The position numbers and the translations under genes are program-made. Below are positions 1 to 8,052 of a stretch of DNA of 13,909 bases, piece after piece. The first letter of the stretch is position 1, and every line of letters starts with the position of its first letter. Under the pieces are notes generated by a model, which saw nothing but the letters and a program-made list of their open reading frames with translations, made no database searches and had not been told where the DNA came from. Source of the stretch: an uncultured Muribaculaceae bacterium (GTDB lineage: Bacteria > Bacteroidota > Bacteroidia > Bacteroidales > Muribaculaceae); assembly GCA_947644475.1 (NCBI GenBank), contig CANRZQ010000040.1, positions 1 to 13,909 on the forward strand. The letters run 5' to 3'.

Positions 1-215
1 AAGCCGTGAATCCTTGGTTAACCGGGTTTGGAGGCAGAATGCCGACAAGCCCGGTCTGTTATGGTTGCAGAAAAGCACTGCGAAGCCGTGCCTCGTGTTA
101 TTTGAACCTATCGTGACCATATTGCGCACGTCCGCAAAATGGTCTCCACACCTTCATAATCGAAGGCTATTGATTCAAAACTTTGGAACAGGCTTGTTGT
201 TTCAGATGCTTTCAT
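1..215 (-). pseudogene. DinD-family (damage-inducible protein D) remnant, internally deleted and cut by window edge
   Basis: Read on the minus strand, an ATG at 215-213 opens a 35-codon frame (stop at 108-110) starting MKASETTSLFQSFESIAFDY and continuing EGVE. This resembles the N-terminus of DinD-family proteins, which usually continue into a tryptophan-containing 'YWSAR' segment. Here the similarity breaks at about 144, and a second frame, open from 144 to the window edge, begins DHFADVRNMVTIGSNNTR. That matches the DinD 'DHF...MV.IGS...R' region normally about 50 residues further on. A later AFCLQTR may correspond to the family's 'YFAxQTR' segment, but it comes too early and the text between is poorly conserved. 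I infer a frame-breaking internal deletion plus further decay. The ATG lies only 7 nt after the galK stop and has no visible promoter of its own. Family recognition is from memory of motifs, not a search. Confidence 0.55.
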
Positions 216-222
216 ATATGGA

Positions 223-1353
223 TTATATCTTGCGGGCGCCGTCGGAAATCACCACAGGGTAGATTTTCGGTTTGTGGCCGTAGGCTTTCTCGAAGCGTTC
301 GGTGGCTGTGGCGATGAATTGGTCGGCGAGTTCGTCCTTGACGAGGTTGATTGTGCATCCGCCGAAGCCTCCGCCCATGATGCGCGAGCCTGTCACGCCA
401 CATTCGCGTGCAATGTCGTTGAGGAAATCGAGTTCTACGCAGCTCACTTCGTAGTCTTTCGAGAGGCCGTGGTGGGTCTCATACATCTTTTGGCCTACGG
501 TGTCGTAGTCGCCGGCTATGAGGGCGTCGCACACGTCGAGCACGCGCTGCTTTTCCTCGATTACGAATTTGGCGCGGGAATAGTCCTCGGCCGAGATGTC
601 GGCCTTTGCTCCGTCGAGCATCTCCAAGGTGGCGTCGCGGAGTGTCTCGACGCCGAGGCGGGCGGCAACGCGCTCGCACGACTGGCGGCGACGGTTATAA
701 GGCGAGTCTTTGAGTTCGTGCTTCACCACGGAGTCGACCAATACCAGGCGGTAGCCTTCGGGGTGGAACGGGAAGTATTCGTATTCGAGCGAGCGGCAGT
801 CGAGACGCATAAGATGGCCTTTCTTGCCGAATACGGAGGCGAACTGGTCCATGATGCCGCAGTTTACGCCGCAATAGTTGTGCTCGGTGCTCTGGCCGAT
901 GAGGGCGAGTTCGAATTTGTCGATTTTTCCTTCGTTGAAAAGGTCGTTGAGGGCGAAGGCAAAGCACGATTCAAGGGCAGCCGACGAACTGAGGCCTGCG
1001 CCGAGGGGAACATTTCCGGCAAACACGGCGTCGAAGCCTTCGACCTTGCCGCCGCGCTTGATTATCTCGCGGCACACGCCGAAGATATAGCGTGCCCACG
1101 ATTGCGACGGGGCGTCTTCTTCGTTGAGTCCGAATTCGGCATATTGGTCGATGTCGATTGAGAACACGCGCACGCGATCGGTGCCGTTGGGGCGCAACTC
1201 GGCCATGATTACCTTGTCGATGGCGCCGGGGAACACAAATCCGCCGTTATAGTCGGTGTGTTCGCCTATGAGGTTGATACGTCCGGCCGAGGCATACATT
1301 GTGCCCTCGCCGCCGAAGCGATTTTCGAAGATTTTGTTGATGGTCGTTCTCAT
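223..1353 (-). CDS. galK: Galactokinase
   Basis: Cytosolic GHMP-family kinase that phosphorylates alpha-D-galactose to galactose-1-phosphate with ATP, the entry step of the Leloir pathway. The 376 residues match the usual bacterial length. All three family signatures are visible: the galactokinase signature GRINLIGEHTDYNGG at residues 24-38, the GHMP phosphate-binding loop VPLGAGLSSSAALE at 115-128, and the C-terminal GHMP motif TGSRIMGGGFGGCTI at 321-335. Asp169 in GIMDQF is the expected catalytic base and Arg25 the partner arginine. The start is 1 nt past the stop of the upstream TPR-like gene, so the two are almost certainly co-transcribed and translation is probably coupled. No galT, galE or galactose transporter lies in the window. 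No terminator is obvious after the stop, where a decayed DinD fragment begins. Confidence 0.96.
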   Translation of the reverse strand: MRTTINKIFENRFGGEGTMYASAGRINLIGEHTDYNGGFVFPGAIDKVIMAELRPNGTDRVRVFSIDIDQYAEFGLNEEDAPSQSWARYIFGVCREIIKRGGKVEGFDAVFAGNVPLGAGLSSSAALESCFAFALNDLFNEGKIDKFELALIGQSTEHNYCGVNCGIMDQFASVFGKKGHLMRLDCRSLEYEYFPFHPEGYRLVLVDSVVKHELKDSPYNRRRQSCERVAARLGVETLRDATLEMLDGAKADISAEDYSRAKFVIEEKQRVLDVCDALIAGDYDTVGQKMYETHHGLSKDYEVSCVELDFLNDIARECGVTGSRIMGGGFGGCTINLVKDELADQFIATATERFEKAYGHKPKIYPVVISDGARKI

Positions 1354-1354
1354 A

Positions 1355-3334
1355 TTATTTATGGTTTGAGGTATTGGTGTTGTTTTGCACGCGTTCGTCG
1401 ATATATTTCAGTTCTTTTTGGGCAAATTCACGGGTCTCGGCGTCGGATTCGGGATTGTCGAGCAGGCCGCGCAGATAGGAGCGGGCCGGTTCGATCTGCC
1501 CGGTCTCGATGAGGATATAGGCATACCGGCGGTCGAGGAATAAAGAGAAATCGCGCAGGGCCCTGGCCGGGGCGTTGTATTTGCCCTCGGAAAGCAACCG
1601 GCGGAACATGTTGAGCACGGAGATGGCCCGCAGGTCGTTGCTGTTTGCAAGCGCGTTGAGAAATTCAGTGTGGTATACAAGGTTGTTTGCCGGCACGTTC
1701 CTTTCCAGAAAGGATATGGCTTGGGTGTAACTTTTCAGTTCGGAGAGCACGTAGCCCAGGCGATAGTTCAAGTCAATGATGATGGAGCGCACAGTTTCGT
1801 CGGCCATGCCTGTGATGTCTTTCTGGGCAAGCAGCCTGTATGCTTTAAGGAAGTGGTAGAGGGCGTCGCCCCATATATCTTTGTCCCAGGCCACGCGCGC
1901 GCAAAAAATGTGATAGGCGGCATCGGCGTCGCTTATGAGCATCTCGCGCTCCATGGCCGAAAGGGTCGCTTCCGGGTCTGATTTCTTTTCAGCGATTTTT
2001 GCCCGCAACTCGTCGAAATATGCGTGGCTTATGAAAGGCGCGGCTGAATACACAAGTTGCAACGCCAGCGGGTAATGTTCGGTGGGGGTGGAGATAAAAT
2101 CCGGGGCAACGATTGCGAGGCGGACACATCCTTGCTCACGCTCGACCCGAAGCGCCACTGCATTCTGCCCGATATTGCCACGCGAGGCCACGGCTGTGAA
2201 CGAGCCCAGCCTCGCGGCACATGCTCGGAAATCGAAACCGGCTATATCCCCGGCCTTTAAATCGAGGGGCGCGACACTCGGCGAGTCGAACCGGCAGGTC
2301 ATGGCCGTGAGGTCGGCCGGGGCTATGTCTAAACACAATTCAAGCGCCGAACCAAGCGGCGTCACAGGATACTGGGGCACGTCCAAGGCGGCGTTTGAGG
2401 CCAGGAAATCTGACGAATAGGTTGCGAGAGCGCGTATGTCGCGGGCCTTTATCATGGCCTCGTCGAGAGCGCCTTGGGCCGGAGCATTGCCGGGCCGCAG
2501 GTTTGTGTCGAGCACACGGTAGAACAAGGCCGTGTCCCAAAGATTACACGCCCCGTAGCATGAGCCGAGCATGCTTGCAATATCGGCCAAACGGGCTTTG
2601 GCCGATTCCGGCTCCTCATTACGCATAAGCCCGTTTTTTATCCACTGATATGCGGCTTTGAGGTCGGACAGCGCCAGGTGATGCTTGCCCTCGGCCATGA
2701 AATTGCGGGCATTGTCGATGCTTTGGGCATGGCGTGTGGCATTGTCGGGCAATAAGGAATTATTCAGGGCCTCGAAACGGCCGTCGTCCGGATTCTTCTC
2801 GAAAAGGACATATTTGTTGGCTGTCTGCACATTTCCGTTTCCGCCGATGATAGCGATGGAGATGCGGAAACTCATGAATACATCGCCTGTGTTGATTCCC
2901 GCATCCGGCATTATCATGAACAGGAGCAGGCTTCGGGAGGTGCGTATCGAAATAGTGACGGTGCGTTCACCGCGTGCCGGTGCCGAGACGTTATCGCCGT
3001 CCGTGGCAACCATTTCTTCGAGCAGGTTATACGACCATATGCTTTTACGTGTCATGACCTTGCGGCCCGAGCGGGCATCGTCGACCACAATTGTGGCGGG
3101 GATATTGTCGTCGACAGGCGCGCCGCCTATGATATTTTCAAGATATATGAATGTATGGGGCGAGACACGCAGGGCCGAGCCGTCGGTCTCCACCATGTAT
3201 TTCTGCCGGTTGACAGCCTGGGCCATCTTCAAGAATGCCTCGCTGCCGGCCGCAGGCAGCGCCGGAGCCGGGGCATCGGGCTGAGGCCCTGTATGCCGGG
3301 TGAATAATCCACGTAATTTGTCTAAAAAATTCAT
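1355..3334 (-). CDS. TPR-like repeat protein of unknown function, first gene of the galK operon
   Basis: I do not recognise this 659-residue protein. It starts MNFLDKLRGLF, with no signal peptide or clear membrane segment, so it is probably cytosolic. A Pro/Ala-rich linker (about residues 17-32) leads into a mixed alpha/beta region (about 40-190). From about 200-280, and again over the last roughly 180 residues, helical pairs with tetratricopeptide-like spacing appear, for example 'GDALYHFLKAYRLL' and 'YRLGYVLSELKSYTQAISFLERN'. I chose the ATG at 3334 over an in-frame one at 3439: the longer version adds a 35-residue extension running through the TACCTTTG promoter element at 3363-3370 and into the divergent recG promoter. 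The 1 nt gap to galK implies an operon, but a role in galactose metabolism is not shown; a protein-interaction scaffold is the most that can be inferred. Confidence 0.85.
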   Translation of the reverse strand: MNFLDKLRGLFTRHTGPQPDAPAPALPAAGSEAFLKMAQAVNRQKYMVETDGSALRVSPHTFIYLENIIGGAPVDDNIPATIVVDDARSGRKVMTRKSIWSYNLLEEMVATDGDNVSAPARGERTVTISIRTSRSLLLFMIMPDAGINTGDVFMSFRISIAIIGGNGNVQTANKYVLFEKNPDDGRFEALNNSLLPDNATRHAQSIDNARNFMAEGKHHLALSDLKAAYQWIKNGLMRNEEPESAKARLADIASMLGSCYGACNLWDTALFYRVLDTNLRPGNAPAQGALDEAMIKARDIRALATYSSDFLASNAALDVPQYPVTPLGSALELCLDIAPADLTAMTCRFDSPSVAPLDLKAGDIAGFDFRACAARLGSFTAVASRGNIGQNAVALRVEREQGCVRLAIVAPDFISTPTEHYPLALQLVYSAAPFISHAYFDELRAKIAEKKSDPEATLSAMEREMLISDADAAYHIFCARVAWDKDIWGDALYHFLKAYRLLAQKDITGMADETVRSIIIDLNYRLGYVLSELKSYTQAISFLERNVPANNLVYHTEFLNALANSNDLRAISVLNMFRRLLSEGKYNAPARALRDFSLFLDRRYAYILIETGQIEPARSYLRGLLDNPESDAETREFAQKELKYIDERVQNNTNTSNHK

Positions 3335-3362
3335 AGGAAAGTCTTTTAGGAGTGAGAGATTG

Positions 3363-3370
3363 CAAAGGTA
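3363..3370 (-). promoter_or_regulatory. Putative -7 element (TACCTTTG) of the TPR-like/galK operon
   Basis: On the minus strand TACCTTTG matches the Bacteroidetes -7 consensus TAnnTTTG exactly and ends 28 nt before the chosen ATG at 3334. No clean -33 TTTG is visible at the usual distance, only AT-rich sequence. The same 12-mer around it (CCTTTGCAATCT) recurs upstream of the OmpA-like gene at 13620-13631. Confidence 0.6.
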
Positions 3371-3424
3371 CGGAAAAAGCGGAAATTTCCGATGCAGAAT
3401 TGAAAATAATAGCGAAAATATGCC

Positions 3425-3432
3425 TAAATTTG
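3425..3432 (+). promoter_or_regulatory. Putative -7 element (TAAATTTG) of recG
   Basis: TAAATTTG matches TAnnTTTG and ends 15 nt before the recG ATG. An ATTG at 3399-3402 lies 22 nt upstream and is a plausible -33 element. With the opposing element at 3363-3370 this makes the 113 bp gap between the two genes a compact divergent promoter region. Transcription starting here would give a very short leader and supports the start at 3448. Confidence 0.55.
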
Positions 3433-3447
3433 CATACATTTTACCCT

Positions 3448-5538
3448 ATGAACAGCCTTCGGACGCGCGACATAATGTATATAAAGGGTATCGGCCCGCA
3501 GAAAGCCGAACTTTTGCAGAAGGAACTGGGCATACGCTCGGTTTATGATTTGTTGCGCCATTTCCCGACCAATTACCTCGACCGGTCGTCGGTGCACACG
3601 ATAGCGTCGTTTGCCGGCGACATGCCCTCGGTGCAGGTGCGCGGGCGGTTTGTCAGTTTCGCCGTGCAGGGCGAGGGGGCGAAGACACGCCTCGTCGGCC
3701 TCTTTTCCGACGGCACGGCGGTGATGGAGGTGCTGTGGTTCAAGAGCATCCGTCATTTCCGCGACACGCTTGCCCCGGGCAAGGATTACGTACTGTTTGG
3801 CAAGCCCACGGCTTATCAGTCGAGGTGGTCGATGGTGCACCCCGAAGTGGACTCGCCGGAGACGGCTTCCCGGCAGGAGGGGTTCCGAGGTGTGTATCCC
3901 CTTACGGAGAGGCTGCGCCAGCGCGGCATAGGCTCGCGTCAGATTTTCACATGGGTGCAGAACGTGCTGTCCTCCACTCCCGAGATACGCGACCCGCTGC
4001 CGCCCTCTGTCGTGGGCCGGTGGCAGCTGATGGCTCCAAGAGAGGCCCTTGCCGAAATACACCGACCCACATCGCCGCAATCGCTCGAGAGGGCCCGCCT
4101 GCGGCTGAAATTCGAGGAACTGTTCTATATCCAGCTCGATTTGCAGATGCGCGTGCGCGACCGGAAAGGCCGGCTCCAAGGAATGCGTTTTCCAAGGGTG
4201 GGGCAGTGGTTCAACTCGTTCTATTCACAATGTCTGCCTTTCGCCCTCACCGGGGCGCAGAAGCGCGTGGTGCGCGAGATACGCGCCGACATGAACACCG
4301 GCCGGCAGATGAACCGCCTTGTGCAGGGCGACGTGGGCTCGGGCAAGACCTTGGTGGCATTGCTGGCCATGCTCCTTGCCGTCGACAATGGATGCCAGGC
4401 ATGCATGATGGCTCCCACCGAGATTCTTGCCGGCCAGCATTTCGAGACCCTGTCGAAGATGACCGCTCCGATAGGGCTTAATGTGGCCCTGCTCACAGGG
4501 TCGACGCGCGCCTCGGCACGCAAGAAAATCCACGAGGCACTTGCCGACGGCTCGCTCCACATCCTTGTCGGCACACATGCCGTGCTCGAGGACCCCGTCA
4601 AGTTCCACAACCTTGGCCTGGCCGTTATCGACGAGCAGCACCGTTTCGGCGTGGCGCAGCGGGCAAGGCTGTGGGGCAAGAATGTTGTGGCCCCGCATAT
4701 CCTGGTGATGACAGCCACGCCAATTCCGCGCACGCTGGCCATGACCGTGTATGGCGACCTCGACGTGTCGGTAATCGACGAACTCCCTCCCGGCCGCAAG
4801 CCCGTGACCACGGCCATGCGCTACGACGAGCAGCGTTTCGATGTCTACCGCTTTGTGGGCGACCAGTTGCGGCAAGGGCGGCAAATCTATGTCGTGTATC
4901 CGCTCATAGAGGAAAATGAGAAACTCGACCTCAAATCGCTCGAAGAGGGATACGAGCAGATTTGCGAGACATTTCCAAGTTACCGCACCGCTTTTGTCCA
5001 CGGCAAGATGAAGCCCAAGGAAAAAGATTTTCAGATGCAGCAATTCGCCTCAGGCGAGGCCCGCATACTTGTGGCCACGACGGTGATAGAGGTGGGAGTG
5101 AACGTGCCCAACGCCTCGGTGATGATAATCGAGAACGCCGAGCGTTTCGGCCTGTCGCAACTTCACCAGTTGCGCGGACGCGTGGGGCGCGGAGCCGACC
5201 AGAGTTTCTGCATACTCATGACCAAGCGCAAGATAGCCAAGGACACGCGTCAGCGCCTCCAAATCATGACCTCGACCACCGACGGCTTCCTCATAGCCGA
5301 GGCCGACATGAAGATGCGCGGCCCCGGCGACATAGAGGGCACCATGCAGTCGGGATTGCCATTTGAACTCCGCATCGCCAATCTTGCCACCGACGGCTCC
5401 ATCGTGCAGATGGCCCGCGACAGCGCCGATGCCCTGCTCGACGCCGACCCTGCGCTTGCCGACCCGTCGTGCGCGGCCCTGCGCGTGGCCCTCGCCGCCA
5501 TACGCGATGGCTCGGCCTCATGGTTCCGCATATCCTGA
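3448..5538 (+). CDS. recG: ATP-dependent DNA helicase RecG
   Basis: RecG is a superfamily 2 double-strand DNA translocase that regresses stalled replication forks and migrates Holliday junctions. The 696-residue length is normal. The N-terminal wedge/OB-fold region begins with a helix-hairpin-helix-like 'IKGIGPQKAELLQKELGI' and covers roughly the first 250 residues. Helicase motifs are intact: Walker A GDVGSGKT at 294-301, DEQH box at 395-398, TATPIPRT just after, and motif VI QLRGRVGR at 574-581. The RecG-type C-terminal motif MRGPGDIEGTMQSG follows at 623-636. I chose the ATG at 3448; an in-frame ATG at 3352 would add 32 residues translated from the promoter region. The next gene starts 41 nt downstream on the same strand with no terminator between, so read-through into the GH3 gene is possible. 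Confidence 0.97.
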   Translation: MNSLRTRDIMYIKGIGPQKAELLQKELGIRSVYDLLRHFPTNYLDRSSVHTIASFAGDMPSVQVRGRFVSFAVQGEGAKTRLVGLFSDGTAVMEVLWFKSIRHFRDTLAPGKDYVLFGKPTAYQSRWSMVHPEVDSPETASRQEGFRGVYPLTERLRQRGIGSRQIFTWVQNVLSSTPEIRDPLPPSVVGRWQLMAPREALAEIHRPTSPQSLERARLRLKFEELFYIQLDLQMRVRDRKGRLQGMRFPRVGQWFNSFYSQCLPFALTGAQKRVVREIRADMNTGRQMNRLVQGDVGSGKTLVALLAMLLAVDNGCQACMMAPTEILAGQHFETLSKMTAPIGLNVALLTGSTRASARKKIHEALADGSLHILVGTHAVLEDPVKFHNLGLAVIDEQHRFGVAQRARLWGKNVVAPHILVMTATPIPRTLAMTVYGDLDVSVIDELPPGRKPVTTAMRYDEQRFDVYRFVGDQLRQGRQIYVVYPLIEENEKLDLKSLEEGYEQICETFPSYRTAFVHGKMKPKEKDFQMQQFASGEARILVATTVIEVGVNVPNASVMIIENAERFGLSQLHQLRGRVGRGADQSFCILMTKRKIAKDTRQRLQIMTSTTDGFLIAEADMKMRGPGDIEGTMQSGLPFELRIANLATDGSIVQMARDSADALLDADPALADPSCAALRVALAAIRDGSASWFRIS

Positions 5539-5579
5539 AAAAAGCACTGTCTTAATAATCCAACTTAAATTCTTATTCC

Positions 5580-7886
5580 ATGAAAACAAAAAAAGCATTA
5601 GTTCTGGCCGCCTCGTTAGCCCTGGCCGGGCCGTGTGGCATGGCTCAGGACCTTACATTGCGGCCCGACAACATCGACCAAATCCTCGATGCGCTCACAA
5701 TCGAGGAAAAGGCAAGCCTGCTCGTGGGCGGACGCAACGAAAACTTCGCCGGCGGCAACAATGCCACAGTAGGAGGCACCCGCGACCTCGTGCCCGGCGC
5801 GGCCGGGACCACTCGCTCGGTGTCGCGTCTGGGAATACCCCCCACCGTGCTTGCCGACGGCCCTGCCGGAATCCGCATCTCGCCCACACGCCCCGGCGAC
5901 ACCGAGACATATTATGCCACAGGATTCCCCGTGGGCACATCGCTGGCATCGTCGTGGAACGTCGACCTTGTCCGTAACGTGGGCCGGGCCATAGGCAATG
6001 AGGTGCTCGAATACGGTGCCGACGTGCTTCTGGCCCCGGGCATGAATATCCACCGCTCGCCCCTGTGCGGACGCAACTTCGAATACTATTCCGAAGACCC
6101 CGTCGTGACAGGACTTATCGCGGCGGCATATGCCGGCGGGGTGCAGGACAATGGCGTGGGCGTGTCGCTCAAGCATTTTGCCGCCAACTCACAGGAGACA
6201 AACCGCACGGGTGTCGACGAGATTGTGTCGCCACGTGCTTTGCGCGAAATCTACCTCAAAGGATTTGAGATTGCTGTGAAAAACTCCGCGCCGTGGACCG
6301 TGATGTCGTCATACAACAGGCTCAACGGACCGTTCACTCAGGAAAACGGTGAACTGCTCACCACCGTGCTCCGCGACGAGTGGGGTTTCGACGGCATCGT
6401 GATGACCGACTGGATCGGACAGCGCAACACCGCCGCGCAAGTCGCTGCCGGCAACGACCTCATGGAGCCGGGACAGGACGTGCAGATTCAGGAAATTGTC
6501 GAAAAAGTGAAATCCGGCGAACTTGCCGAGGCCGATGTTGACAAGTGCGCGCGCCGAATCCTCGAATACATAGTAAAGACACCCCGTTTCAAGGGTTACA
6601 AATATTCCAACAAACCCGACCTTAAAGCACATGCCGCCATCACGCGCCAAAGTGCCACCGAGGGCATGGTGCTCCTTAAAAACGACGGCAACACCCTGCC
6701 CATCAAGAATGTAGGCAAAATAGCCCTTTTCGGAATCACTTCCTACGATTTCATCGCCGGCGGCACAGGTTCGGGCGACGTGAACAAGCCCTATGTGGTC
6801 GACCTGCTCGAAGGCCTCACCGGCGCGGGACTCGAAGTGGAAGGCAGCCTGCGCGATCTCTACCTGTCGTACAAATCGTATATGGAGAATAAGAAAGAGG
6901 CCGACCGTACCGGCGGCCGGGGCTGGGGCCAGGAGATTCTTCCTGAAATGCCCGTTTCGCGCACGGCTGTCGACAAGCAGGCAAAAATCGCCGACATGGC
7001 CGTTATCACCCTCGGACGCCAGGCCGGCGAGGGGCATGACAGAAAAATCGACGATGATTTCAACCTCACCGATGTGGAACGCCGGATGATTTCCGACGTG
7101 ACCGACGCTTTCCATGCCCAAGGCAAGAAAGTGGTGGTGATAATCAACACTGGCGGGGTGGTGGAGACCACATCATGGAAAAGCCTGCCCGACGCCATCC
7201 TCCTCGCCTGGCAGCCCGGGCAGGAAGGCGGCAACAGCGTGGCCGACGTGCTCACCGGCAAGGAAAATCCCTCGGGTAAACTTACCATGACCTGGCCCGT
7301 GACGGCAATGGACCATCCGTCGTCGCTCAACTTCCCCATGGGCCGCGCCAACGGCTCCCGACGCAAGGGTGAGCGTGAGAATGTGGACTATACACTCCAC
7401 AAGGAAGGCGTAAATGTGGGCTACCGGTATTTCGACACCGATGGTGTGGACGTGTCCTATCCGTTCGGCTTCGGCATGAGTTACACCACATTCGCATATT
7501 CAAAACCCGTGGTGAAGGCCGGAAAAGACGGTTTTGAGGCTCGCGTCACAGTTACCAATACCGGTTCTGTGGCCGGCAAGGAAGTGGTGCAACTTTATGT
7601 GTCCGCTCCGCAAGGCGATGTTGAGAAGCCCGTCCACGAGTTGAAAGCCTTTGCCAAGACTCGCTCGCTTGCCCCCGGCGAAAGCCAGACTCTTACCTTC
7701 AAGGTCGACAATTATTCTCTGACCTCATTCAATGAGGCCAAGTCGGAATGGGTTGCCGACAAAGGCGCCTACGTCATAGAATTTGGCGCCGACAGCCGTG
7801 ATATACGATGCAAGGCCGACTATCGCCTTGGCAAGACGCTCTCTTATCCTGTCAACAACGTCCTGGCAGCCACACGTCCGCTCTAA
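5580..7886 (+). CDS. Secreted glycoside hydrolase family 3 enzyme (beta-glucosidase-like)
   Basis: A 768-residue exported GH3 retaining glycosidase, likely periplasmic, that removes terminal beta-linked sugars (probably glucose or xylose) from oligosaccharides. A Sec signal peptide spans residues 1-22 with probable cleavage at GMA-QDL; no good lipobox is present. The N-terminal (beta/alpha)8 domain carries LADGPAGIR at 92-100, the 'LKHFAANSQETNR' substrate-binding segment near 197-209 and the nucleophile Asp277 in GIVMTDW. The second domain holds Glu484 in AGEGHDR, the expected acid/base. A C-terminal fibronectin type III-like domain (about 640-730) is typical of multi-domain GH3 enzymes such as BglX. 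Exact substrate cannot be read from sequence. No SusC/SusD genes are nearby, so this is not visibly part of a polysaccharide utilisation locus. The gene follows recG by 41 nt, with no recognisable promoter in that gap. Confidence 0.93.
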   Translation: MKTKKALVLAASLALAGPCGMAQDLTLRPDNIDQILDALTIEEKASLLVGGRNENFAGGNNATVGGTRDLVPGAAGTTRSVSRLGIPPTVLADGPAGIRISPTRPGDTETYYATGFPVGTSLASSWNVDLVRNVGRAIGNEVLEYGADVLLAPGMNIHRSPLCGRNFEYYSEDPVVTGLIAAAYAGGVQDNGVGVSLKHFAANSQETNRTGVDEIVSPRALREIYLKGFEIAVKNSAPWTVMSSYNRLNGPFTQENGELLTTVLRDEWGFDGIVMTDWIGQRNTAAQVAAGNDLMEPGQDVQIQEIVEKVKSGELAEADVDKCARRILEYIVKTPRFKGYKYSNKPDLKAHAAITRQSATEGMVLLKNDGNTLPIKNVGKIALFGITSYDFIAGGTGSGDVNKPYVVDLLEGLTGAGLEVEGSLRDLYLSYKSYMENKKEADRTGGRGWGQEILPEMPVSRTAVDKQAKIADMAVITLGRQAGEGHDRKIDDDFNLTDVERRMISDVTDAFHAQGKKVVVIINTGGVVETTSWKSLPDAILLAWQPGQEGGNSVADVLTGKENPSGKLTMTWPVTAMDHPSSLNFPMGRANGSRRKGERENVDYTLHKEGVNVGYRYFDTDGVDVSYPFGFGMSYTTFAYSKPVVKAGKDGFEARVTVTNTGSVAGKEVVQLYVSAPQGDVEKPVHELKAFAKTRSLAPGESQTLTFKVDNYSLTSFNEAKSEWVADKGAYVIEFGADSRDIRCKADYRLGKTLSYPVNNVLAATRPL

Positions 7887-7903
7887 ACCGTTTTAAAATA
7901 TGC

Positions 7904-7938
7904 TGAGGCCGTCCCCGCTTTGTGCGAGGGCGGCCTCA
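7904..7938. terminator. Strong hairpin after the GH3 gene, possible terminator
   Basis: TGAGGCCGTCC pairs with GGGCGGCCTCA (11 bp, one G-T wobble), and an inner CGC/GCG extends the stem around a TTTGT loop. The hairpin begins 18 nt after the GH3 stop codon. No long T-run follows on the plus strand (ATTGTTAAAA), so it may act as a weak terminator or an mRNA 3'-end stabiliser. Confidence 0.55.
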
Positions 7939-8052
7939 ATTGTTAAAAGTGGATAAACGATAAAAAATACACCGAACTTTTTGGGAGAGCAGGGCGTTTT
8001 GTAGTCAAAAGCAAACAAACAACAGTTAATCTCTCATATACCAAAAAGTATT

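Noticed and set aside
14..262. 82-codon plus-strand frame at the window start
   Set aside because: It runs antisense through the DinD-like remnant and into the 3' end of galK, and its translation has no recognisable features.
274..1161. Long open frame (295 codons) on the plus strand opposite galK
   Set aside because: It lies fully antisense to galK, whose motifs are intact. Its composition is that of an out-of-frame GC-rich gene, with no recognisable domain. Similar antisense frames at 2685-3284, 3424-4179, 4225-5043 and 6309-7121 were dropped for the same reason.
3335..3439. Upstream ATG extending the TPR-like protein by 35 residues
   Set aside because: The extension covers the TACCTTTG promoter element and reaches into the recG leader. 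The MNFLDKLRGLF start is more typical of a cytosolic protein.
7891..7903. TTTTAAAATA before the hairpin as a minus-strand terminator T-tract
   Set aside because: Read on the minus strand the T-run is short and interrupted, and no minus-strand gene ends there.
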